A stretch of DNA of 64,000 bases, from contig NC_091262.1 of assembly GCF_042477335.2 (NCBI RefSeq), positions 44,613,001-44,677,000 on the forward strand. The letters run 5' to 3'. The position numbers were made by a program, and so were the translations under genes. Origin of the DNA: Ovis canadensis. Its lineage: Eukaryota; Chordata; Mammalia; Artiodactyla; Bovidae. Shown piece by piece: positions 9,165 through 21,100 of the stretch. Numbering within the stretch: the first letter of the stretch is position 1; the number at the start of each line of letters is the position of its first letter. The notes beneath the pieces are model-generated. The model ran no database searches. It was given only the letters and a program-made list of their open reading frames with translations, and was not told the DNA's origin.

Positions 9165-12100
9165 CTGAAAAACAAAAATCACGAGAAGAAAAAGCAGGAA
9201 GGAAAAGGCAAACTGAACATATTTTCAATACCAAATATTTAATAAATGGGTTTCAGGAGGAGAAGAAACCATTCTGCTGCCAACATGCAAGAAAGCTTTT
9301 TTCCCCTAATTAATGAATGCAGTCTGAGGAAATCTACCCTTCTCGTGTTTCTCTCTGCACTAGAGAAACAGGAGTAAAGTATCTGTCATATTAAATGCTT
9401 TAAAATCAGAAATTTTTTTAAGGTTTTTTTTTGATGGGAACCATTTTTAAACCTTTTATTGGATTTGTTACAATATTCTTCCGTTTTATATTTTGGTTTT
9501 CTGGCCGGGAGGCATGTGGGGCCTTAGGTCCCTGACCAGAGATCGAACCTGCACCCCCTGCCTTGGAAGGCAAAGCCTTAACCACTGGACCACCAGGGAA
9601 CTCCCATAAATAAGACATTTCTTAATATATACATAACCCATTTCCCCCACCCCCACCCCCATTGAATTCTAATTTATAAAGTTAGTTAAACCAGTTACTT
9701 GACTTATACTTCTGTGGGAGGATTCTGGGCCCTTGTTAGAATAGCTAATGCAGTCCAACATCATTTACCATTATTTCAAAGTACTAGCTCTTATCCAGTT
9801 TTAGATAAACAAGCACACCAGGGCAAGCCCCTCATCACTCTCTCTCACACAGCCCCCCTGTCTCCAACTAGCTAATTATCATCTTCAATTATAAGGCCAA
9901 AGTATCATGGAATTCTGTATAGTTATAGGATAGGTTCAAAGTCAGAAACAATTGCTGACAATAAAGAAAAAGATGGAAGAAAGAGCAAGTCGAATTGTAT
10001 ATAATAGAGCTTCAATTTTGGCTTGAAATAGGGAGGAGAATTGCACATTAATTACACTCCCAGACAACTCAGAAAGGAAGGAAACCATAATTGAATTGAG
10101 AAAAAGAGAACCCATGAATCAACTAATTTTTTAAGAAATAATCACATAATAAAGAGGCAGCATGCGATTTAGTAATTTAATTAAGTGGACTGAGATGGGG
10201 CTGGTAGACCAAGATTTTATTTCATCATTATGAACTTGAGTCAGCGTGTCCTCTCGATGACACTGAGAAGTCAATGGATTAGAACTATAATGCCCTATTT
10301 GCCACAAGGTACTTTATTCATATCCCTAAGACTGGTTTGTAAAAGCTTCAAGTATAAAATAGACCCTGTAATTCCTACTAACCCCAATACTGGCTAAACC
10401 TCCTAAGGCTCTAGGAAGCAGTGGGGTGGAAAAAGCAAGACTTGTTACAATTCCCAGCTCTGCTCCTTTCTAGGTGTGAGAATCTGGTTCAAATATGTGA
10501 CCTCACTTAGCCTCAGTTTCCTCATTGGTAAATCAGGGATAAGAACAGTGCCCACTTCAGAGAATTGTTATGAAGATTAAATGAAATGTGTGCCTGGCAC
10601 AGGGTCCTTAATGAATAATACCTATTGATATTAATGCTGATTTCTAAAACGATGCATTATAAATCTCCCTCTGACAGCATTTCACATGTTTTAGCCTGGG
10701 GAAGAAAGAGTGAACTCGGGTCTTACACATAATACAAATAGTGCTGCAAAGAGCTCTGGGTGAAAATTAACTGTGTGTCTAGCTCTGGGTATTTCAGCAC
10801 AATGATACTGGCTATTCTCTGGAAACCTTGGCACTAATGATGCACGAACAGGTAGATGAGTGTTAGGCAGAATGGTAAACTGGCCCAAGCGCCTGGTGTC
10901 ATCCCTCAGCCCAACCCCGCAGATGTCCCAGAAAGGAGACTGCAGTAAAGATGGTCAGAAACGCGGACAGGTGTGGCTCGGTGAGTGTGGGCATGAGCGT
11001 GGGGCTGGAGGAGGAGGGTCTTGTTAGAAGGACGAACTGGGGAGGGACTGATTGTGCTCCTCTCCCTCAACCCTGTGCCTCCTTCCAGCCTGCTACTCCT
11101 GGCCCAGAGAGGCAGGTGGGGCCGCCTGTGAGCAAAGTGGAGCTGGGAAGAGAGCAGAGAAGGTGCCCACTGACTGGCGGGGCCTGAGACTTCCCTCCTC
11201 ACTCCCCACATCAAAGATGAAACCACCACAGCGGAGTGAAAGGGATGAGGAGGAGATCTTGGGGGACAAGGTAACAGAAGAATAAAAAGAGAGCACATGG
11301 CTTTCAATCAGCACAAGAAATTTAACGTTTCTAAAGCACAACAAGAACTGAGGCAAAAAAAAAAAAAAAGTAGATGGGAAACATGAAATAAGATGGCTGA
11401 AATTTAACCCTCGGAAAACAGTAATTACAATACATATAAATAAATCAGTGATCAAAAGTCAGACTCTGGTTGGAATAAATGAAATAGCATATACATACAT
11501 CTATAGATATATCTCTGTATCTATATCTCAACCAAACAAGTTGTCTCAGGCTTATTAGCTCAGAAGATCTTGGCTCTGATCTGTGCACACCTCCAAGACC
11601 TCAAGAGCAACTCATGCAGTGGAACCAGTCTTGAAGGATCAGCTGTCAAAACCATCAAACGAATGTATTAACGTGACACCACAAGCTCCCTAACTAGTTT
11701 TCTAATTTGTAACCCAATCCTACCTTAACTCTGAATTTAGAGTGTTAAACTCCTCACAGGTGTGAGCAAGTAAGGGTCACCAACACAGCTCGAGAAGAGC
11801 CAAGGCAGGGGACACGGTAACACTCCTGTCCCTTTGGGACCTGGTGTGTCCAGGGACAGTCATTCATGGGCTCCCAGCACCCTCACGAGATGGCTCTGGG
11901 AGAACTGGGCCTGTTTGGTCTGAATTCCTAGGAGGTCAGGACAGTTAAAACCAGCCAAGTTGGAGCTGGGGAATTAGGAAACTAAAACATCTCTGGGAAA
12001 CTATGTACACAGCAGCTTGTCAGTCACAAAGTAAGACAGAAAAAGGAATCCTTCGGATAGCCCAACTCCCCAGAGCACTGAGTAGGCATCTTTATTCTAA

Positions 12101-15100
12101 CACCTGCTCACAAACAGGTAGCAACCCACTGCCCTGGGGTCCAGATTTCTGCATTCTCTGGAAAAACAATGGGACCATATCGCCAGATGACCAGAGGTGA
12201 GCAGTGGCTGCCTCTTGAGACGAACCATGTGCCTCTAGTTGGGAGCAGCCAGACACGTAAGTGTAAAGCTTCCCCATCATTAATACCTATCACTATTTCT
12301 AACATAAGATTTTTGGAGGAAATAGAGGTCCACCCAACTATCACTCAAAGAAGTGATGATTTTAAAAGTAGATAAATGTTAGAGAGTATCTGCAAAAGTG
12401 ATTAGTGTTAGACCAGCGAGAGATTTTCACTAATCATATACTCAATGTCCAACAATTGCTTCAACAGAATCTGAAGGCAGGCCTGACCTTTTGGCTAAAT
12501 TTCTGACATCATCGGGAGGCTGTGCATTGTAACAGTCACAAGATGGGCACAGAGTTGCTCGGATGGGTGGGGTGAGGAGATAGGGCCGCTGTCTCTGTCT
12601 CCCTCCCATCTCATCCACTCCCATTAATATGCCATTCACAGCTGAAAAAGAGGCTCTAGACATTCCCTACCAACATTAATTACCTCCAGGGCATCAGGAG
12701 ATGAAATTATCTAGTAATTAGCTCTCTTCTAATAAGCAACTTAAGGCAGAGCATAATAACCTTGGGGGTAAACAGAGTGGGAGCAGCCAAACACGTGAGT
12801 GTAAAGCTTCCCCATCATTAATACCTATCACTAGTTCTAAAATAAGATTTTTGGAGAAAATAGAAGTCCACCCAATGAAAAAACAATGGGCAAGAGTGTG
12901 AATAGATATTTCACAAAAGAAGATATCCAAATGGCCAATAAGCATATGAAAAGGAGACCTATTCATTATTCAACCAGGACATGCTAATTAAAACATCAAG
13001 TGATGCCAGTTCACCCCACTGGCGAGGATAGGCGGCAGCTGGGGACTCTCGAACATTGCCAGCGGGTGTGTCAATCGGCTTAAACATTTTGGAAACCCGA
13101 CAGTATCCATTGAAGTGGAAAATACATCTCTGCAGTGATCCAGCAGTTCCATCCTTAGGTGTGTATCCAGGAGAAACGAATGTATGTATTCACCCAAAGA
13201 TACGTATAAGAACATTTAGAGCCGCCTTATTCACAATAGCCCCAACCTGGAAACAACCAAACATCCAACAATTGTAGATGGAATGAATAAACAGAGGGCG
13301 GTGTTGTCTTATTGCAGAATATTACACAGCAGTAACAAACCCAAAGGATAAACCTCAGACGTTTTGTACATTTTGTTGAAAGAAAGAAGTCAAATATGAA
13401 AGAGGTTATGCAATGCCACTTATATGAAGTTCAAGAACAGGTAAAATCAGGGACCTCCCTGATAGTCCAGTGACTGAGACTCCACATCCCCAAGGCAGGG
13501 GGCCCGGGTTCAATCCTTGGTCAGGGAACTAGATCCTGCATGCCACAACTAAGAGCTAGTACAGCCAAGTAAGTTTAAAAACTTTTTAAAGAATAGGTAA
13601 AATTAACGTAAAAGAGGCCAGGATCAGTGGTTACTAAGGAGGGAGGGAGTGGGGTACTGACTGGGAGGGGCACGAGGGAGCTTTCTGGGGCACTGGCAAT
13701 GTTCTATGTCTTTATCTAGATCATGGTTCCATGAGTATACATGTAATAATTCACTGAACTGGATGCACACTTAAGACATGTGTACCTTATGTAAATTACA
13801 CTTACAGAGGGATGGGGGGACGCAATCAGTAAAGTTTAAAATGTCAGCTCAGCTAATCAATACTAATTGGAGATCATCTGGTCTCACTCCCTCTTCCAGC
13901 CTACCTCCTAATCCATTCTCTCTTGGCATTAGGAGTTCCTAGGGCCTAAAAGGCTGGCAGCCCACGAGCTAAATGCAAGGCACCTTTATCATCCCATTTT
14001 ACAGAAGACAAGACAGGCTCACACAGGTGAGGCAGCATATCCAAGGATATGTAACTGGTACATGGAAGAGCAGGACTGAAAACAGCTCACTGATGCCAGT
14101 CTAATTCCTTAACCCCACCCTAAGCCTTGTCCACAAAGAACCAATAAATGTTGAATGAGGACTAATTCACTACTAAATGTCTGCATTAGTAATAACAGAC
14201 ACAGCCTTACCTCTTTGGCTTCATTTTGTGCTTTCATATTTTCAGCAATATACTTGACACTTTGGATAGCTTCTTTGATTTCCGGTGACAGAGCAGAGAG
14301 GGACAGCATGGCGTCAACAGATTCAGAACTGGAGCTTCTCATGAGGTTGGCACTGAAATTGGAGATTTTTGCCCTGCGATGGTGGCAGTAGCCGCACAGC
14401 CCGTCCTGGCAGGGGTAGCCTTCCTTGCAGCCCTTGGACTCTATGCGGCTGAAGCAATTCAGGTTTGAGAGCTCAGCGTTATAGAAGGGTCTTGGCCTCT
14501 GAGGGTTACCCTCGTTGCTTGCTGGCCTGGTCATGAACATGACCCTGGGAAGCAAGTTCAAGAATATGGTCTTCACCCATGTGGGCATCGTGTGGGTGGT
14601 CGGGGTCCTGTAGTGCACGTTGAGCACGAAGACGGTGATGACGATGGACAAGGTTACAAAGATCATGGTGAAGAGCAGGTACTCGCCGATCAGGGGAATC
14701 ACCAGCGAGGTGGACGGGATGGTCTCAGTGATCACCAGGAGAAACACGGTCAAGGAGAGGAGCACTGAGATGCAGAGGGTCACCTTCTCACCGCAGTCGG
14801 ACGGCAGGTAGAAGACGAGCACAGTCAGGAAGGAGATGAGCAGGCAGGGGATGATGAGGTTGATGGTGTAGAACAGCGGCAGGCGCCGGATGTAGAGCGA
14901 GTAGGTGATGTCCTGGTAGATCTCCTCGCAGCAGTTGTACTTGATGTCGTGCTTGTAACCAGGGGCTTTGATGATGGCCCACTCGCCACTCTCCCAGTAG
15001 TCCTTGAGGTTCATGGAGGAGCCGATCAGGACCAGGTCGATTTTTGCCTTGTCGTAGGACCAGGAACCGAACTTCATGGTGCAGTTCTGGTAATCAAACG

Positions 15101-18100
15101 GGAAGTAGGTCACGTCGATTTTGCATGAGCTCTTAAAGATGGCTGGGGGGATCCAGGTCACTTCCCCCGTGTACTTGAGTAAAGCTTTGGTTTTGTCGTC
15201 CACTTGGAAATCCCCAACAGCACTGTGAAAACAAACAGGAGGCATGTGGCACACACGTCATCTAGTCCAGCCTCTCACACTGCCAGCTGGCAAACAGCAA
15301 GTGGCGACTTGCAAAACTGCAGAATATAAGCGTTCAAAGTGCTATAAAAAGTCTCCCAGGTCACCATTCCATTTACCAATGGAGACACTGAGGCCGCCCA
15401 GGACCCCCAGCCTACAGACAGTCTGACACACTCATCGTCCTGCTCCCGCACCCAGGCCGTGTCACTGGCTCATTCCACACCATACGACTCCCTACTTGAA
15501 ACTGACTGCGTGTGCACGCTCAGTCGCTTCAGCTGTGTTCCACTCTGCCACCCTATGCACTGTAGCCCGCCAGGCTCTTCTGTCCATGGAATTCTCCAGG
15601 CAAGAATACTGGAGTGGGTGGCCATGCCCTCCTCTAGGAGATCTTCCCAACCCAGGGATCCAACCCACATCCCGTGCATCACAGGTGGATTCTTTACCCA
15701 CTGAGCCACCTGGGAAGCCCTGATATTTACTGCAATGAAGTGAAGTCGCTCAGTCGTGTCTGACTCTTTGCGACCCCATGGACTATAGTCCAACCAGGCT
15801 CCTCCGTCCATGGGATTCTCCAGGCAGGAATACTGGAGTGGGTTGCCATTTCCTTCTTCAGGGAATCTTCCTAACCCACAGATTGAACCCAGGTCTCCTG
15901 CATTGCAGGCGGACGCTTTAACCTCTGAGCCACCGGGGAAGCTATTCCCAAATGCCAGGGAGTTTTCTCCTTTAATTAAAAAAATAAAAGAAATTAATGA
16001 ACCTGGTTGTTTGGAGGCAGGTGTTCAGGTCCCTATAGTTTGGTCCTTGCAATGCCGCCTCCTTCTGTCCTCAATTGGGTGCCCAATATGTGTATACCCA
16101 TGCATGTTGAGCCACACCCTGGACCTCCAAGGGCTGTGGAGACCACCGTGGGAGCCCAGTCCCATTAAACTGAGCCCTGTTAGATGGGTCTATTACCAGG
16201 CTCTGACTCTGGATTCTGGTTCTCCGGTTCACCACACTCCCCCTTTCTTCCCTGCACTGTTCTAGAAAGAATAATCACATTTTCTGATTCCTTGTCTTTT
16301 AAACCCAGCACGGCAGGTTCCTTTGCCTTCTGTGTCCCTATCCTTCCCCATGTTCTCCCCATGCTCCTTCTCCCTTAGCTACATCCACCCTGACTTCTTT
16401 CTAGGCAGAGATAGATATTATTCTTAGAGTTGGCTTGCTGGCATTTATCAGCTGGCTTGTGCAATGGAAGATTTTCTGTCGACCAACTCAATACCCTATC
16501 CAGTCTCACATCTGAAAGTGAAGCCAGCCAGTCCTCAAATCAGTGGCTTTGCCCAGTGAAGGCTCTTGATGTTTTCCTGGGTCAGCCAGCCTTTGACTGG
16601 TTCCTTAGGGTTCTGCATTTGAAGGCATACATGTCCTAAGGCAACAACTACCATACCAATTTGCCCAAAAACCTAAACATTTAGAGATATCCTGTCTGGT
16701 TGTTACCGGATATCACTGTATGAAGACAGAAGGGAGGTGTCTGGGGCCTGTCTCCTTGCTGGTCTCTGGCCCTCCCACCCTCACATGTTCTGTTGAGCAG
16801 GACAGTCATTACATGTGGAACTTGATGTCAAATCCATTAACCCCTTTACTCCAGCTGGACTGTCCCAAAGGTGCCCTGCGTTTATATGTTCTCAGCCCCA
16901 CTTTATCATACTGGGCCCTCGATTCCCAAGAAGAAGATGATTCCTGACCCCAGGAAGAAAGGAGGAGGGGTATGAGAAGTGGGGGGGTAGGGACCCACGC
17001 AGTCCCAAGTGGACTTGACCATGTGGGGCAGGGAGGAGCTCTGGGAGGCTGGCCTACACTCCATGGAGGGCTGAGAGGACCCTGGGAAGGCAGAAGCCTC
17101 CAGAACAACTTTCCTTTAGGCATCCGGGATCAACACAATGGACCTTCAGAGCCCAGGCACTAGTCCAGGAGTTGGCAAGCTACGGCCCACTGGCTTCACC
17201 CCATTTCTGTAAATAAATTTTTATTGGTGCACACGCCCATACCCATTTGTGGTCTATTGTCTGCAAATATTAAGTGACAAGGACAGGGCTATATCGCTGT
17301 GACAGAGGCTGTAAGGCCTCCAAAGCCTAAAATACTACCTGGTCTTTCAGAGAAAATCTTGATGATCCCTGCTCCAGTCTAAGTCCCTCATTTCACTGAA
17401 GAGGAAACTGAAGGTCAGAGAGCAGGACTGCTTGCTCAGGGTCCCACAGAGAGTTTGTGGCAGAGCCTTGAACACTTGAGGACTCATCACACTGCCCACA
17501 TCATCAACAGAACTAGGTTACGTGGAACCCTATGAAGCTCAGATGTGAGAGTGTGGGGTCAAATACCGCCACCAACGGGACCTACACGGGCTGCGGGTAG
17601 GGTCAGCTGCGGTGGAGGTGGCCAAGGGAAGTGGAGTTCTCCTGTCCTGAGGGCCCCAGACAGAAATCACCAAGAAGTATCTGGTCCTCAAAAGAGGGGA
17701 TCCAGACTTTCCTAGTGATCCAGTGATTGAGAGTCTGTCTGCCAGTGCAGGGGGCACAGGTTCGATCCCTGGCCCAGGAGGATTCTACACGGCGGTGGTG
17801 GCAACTGGGCATGTGCACCACAGCTACTGAGCCCACGACCCTCAACTACCAAAGCCCAAGCACCCCACAGCCTGTGCCCCGCAACAAAAGAAGCCCTACA
17901 CCGAGAAGCCTGTCCTGCCACAGGAGAGTGGCTGCCACTCGCTGCAACTAGAGGAAGCCCGGGCACAGTGAAGACACAGTGCAGCCAAGAATAAATAAAT
18001 GCATTTTAATCAATGCTAGCTCGTCTCATTAAAAAGGAGAGCACCCCGCTCTGTACTGCAGCCTTAGCAAGGGGAACAGTGGGTCAGGCAGGGTGCCACC

Positions 18101-21100
18101 GGTTCCAGTTTGTGGGAGAAGACAAAATGATGGGCCCATGGAGATCTGCAGAGGAGTCCGGACCAGTATGGCCTTTTGATCTCAGAAAAACATGCCCCAC
18201 CCCAACTGCCTTGCAGAAGGACAGAGACCCACCCAGAAAAACAGCTTCATCGGGTAGGATTCAGATTGAAGAGGGCAGGAAACTGGGGGTGAGAAGATGG
18301 TTCAGAAGCTAAAGCAGCAGCCATCTAGAAGTGGCAGCTCTTAGGCTGTGGAGGTGGCTACATGGGGAATTTTTAAGAGAGTTATTTTTTTTAAAATATT
18401 TAATTATTAACTTATTTGGCTGCACCAGGTCTTAGCTGTGGCACACAGGATCTTTAGTTGCAGCATGTGAACTCATGATTGTGGCATGTGGGATCTAGTT
18501 CCCTGACCAGGGATCGAACTCAGGCCCCCTGCATTGAGAATGCAGAGTCTTAGCCACTGGACCACCAGGGAAGTCCCTACACAGAGCTACACAGAGGGGA
18601 TGACTGGAGGAGGGAACTCCCAAGCGGGCGACACAGAGTTGCGCTCTTACGCACAAAGGCTGAAACAGAAACAACAGAGGAGGATAGATTGGACCCCATA
18701 TTAACATACTGTAAGAAAAATATGAAAAGTAACTGAATAACATGCAAGCAACAGAAAAATATAGCCACAGAACAGATGAAACTGATAATCTGACATTGTA
18801 AATTAACCTAAAAGAGCAACCTTCAGAGACTTTGAAAGAGCAGCATAAATTAGAGACAGAAAAGGTAAGAATTTGGCGAAGTGACAGGAGTTCAATAAAG
18901 AACTGACAAAACGTAGGAAAGAACAGGAAAAAAAATTTTTTTAATCATTTTAGAAATAAAGATTAAAACATAACAACAAGCAGACACCATGGAAAGTATA
19001 GTGATTGAAATAAAAAAAAGAAAGGAGAAAAAACGTAAATCAAAAAGAGACAAAAAGAATTTGAGAGAAAATAACAGAGAATATAGGTAAAGAAGTTGTA
19101 ATTTATGTGAAAAGGGAGTTCCTGGAGAGATAGAACAGCAATAGAAAGAAAGCAATAGAACAGAACAAATCTTAAAAACTCTAATTCACAAAAAATTTAC
19201 TGGAATAAAAGAAGTCTTATTATGTATATGATACAGAGTAAAACAACTAGATTTTAAAGATAAATGAAAAATATCTTTGGGTTACCCAAGAAAAAGAACA
19301 GCCCTGGTTTATTTCTGTTGCCCAGGCATACTTATTAATAGAGTCCCTTTTCTCTCCCCAGAGTCACCAGATTATACAAGAAAAAGAAAATTTGATTGGC
19401 AATAGTTTTTGACAGCAATACTTCATACCAGAATACGAGTCAGCATTTTTAAGATTTTCATGGAAGGAAAATGTGAACCAAGGATTTTATATCAGCAAAA
19501 TGACAAAAGTATTACCTAAAAAGGGTACTGTGAGTTATGAACGTGTGAGAACTTAGGGTATATTGTGTCCATGAACACTTTGAGGATTCTACTAGAGAAC
19601 GAACTTCAGAAAACAAAAAACCATAGGAGAAACTGGCATAAGAAGATAAAAGGTGTTTCTAGTGTGTTGAGATGAAACTTTCACCTGAGGTTTAGAGAAA
19701 CTGAAGTTTTAGTTAGGAGAAAGGAGCTAGATGATTTTCTCTAAATGTTATTTTCAGCTTCAGATTCCAAGGAAATTCCTTTTGATATTTGCTTCTCTCC
19801 ACATCGGATTTGAAACATTTCACTATATCTATCATTATTGTTCAAAGCACACATCCCTAAAGCACCCCAGCTGTTCACCCAAGATTGCCAGCAAGAAAAC
19901 AGCTATGACTTTCAAATCATAAGATTAAAAGCTGTGCCCACTTTAATCCTATCTCAGGAAAAATTCTCACCACCCTGTCCAGCTCCCTAACAGCCTCTGG
20001 GCCAGGAGATTTGTAGGATGGCTCACATCCTGCAAACCAGTTAATTTATCCCCTGTCACAGTTCTTTAAGGGCCAATTTACAAGTTGCATGAAAGAAACA
20101 TGAATGCTGTCTTTTCTTGGGAAAGCAATAAATAAAACATGGACCATCTTTGGAATGGGTAAAGGACTCCTTTTAGTTCTTTTAGCCCATGACTAGAAAG
20201 TGGGATGCAGCTCCTCTAGTCCCAATACTAATAGTAAAACATATTAATTTGTACTAATATGCCAGACAAACCTAAACACAGAACACTTTAAAATCAGATT
20301 CGACTAATTTTATATCAAGTGTTTTGCTGAAAACTGTTCATTGTGTTTTTTCAAGACACTATAACTCCAGAGATCAAGCACAGGTGCAAACATGAAGTTT
20401 TGCAATACCCAGAGAATAAACTAGTACATACTGTAAAATATCCATTAAAATTATGTGTGTCTAACAGAGGTTAACGGAGAAGGCAATGGCACCCCACTCC
20501 AGTACTCTTGCCTGGAAAATCCCATGGATGGAGGAGTCTGGTAGGCTGCGGTCCATGGGGTCGCTAAGAGTTGGACACGATTGAGAGACTTCACTTTCAC
20601 GCACTGGAGAAGGAAATGGCAACCCACTTCGGTGTTCTTGCCTGGAGAATCCCAGGGACGGTGGAGCCTGGTGGGCTGCGGTCTATGGGGTCGTACAGAG
20701 TCGGACACGACTAAAGCGACTTAGCAGCAGCAGCAGCAACAACAGAGGTTAAATGCGTCAAGTGTCAGGTTTGCATGTAGAGAGGCTGGTTTTGGAGGTG
20801 CCAGGATGCACAGGTTCAGACCAGCAGGAAAAGAACCTTTGAAAGTGAGAAAGAAGCAGGGCTTCCTGCTGCTGGTGGGCAAAGGCGTAGGTACAGCATC
20901 AGGCTGGGAGGGGAGCATCTGTTAGGTGAGTAGAAGAATGAAGCTTTCCTGTGGCCTAACCATAGGGCCTGATGGGACCTGACTTTCAGGAAGGTAAAGC
21001 TCCTGCCTTGGTGACCAACGCCCACTCCCATGTATTTCCTTCTTTGCCCTTCCTCTCTCTCATTGTATGTTTTGATATTGTAACTCATGTCTGGTTTCCC

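Larger units (their letters stand above)
9165..14210 (-). other. CHRNA3: CHRNA3 intron 5
   Basis: 5.0-kb GT-AG intron. It contains a CHR SINE, two MIRs, an L1 split by a CHR SINE, and a 97-bp direct duplication. The stretches 9610-10410 and 10650-12240 show no gene or recognised repeat. Confidence 0.9.
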
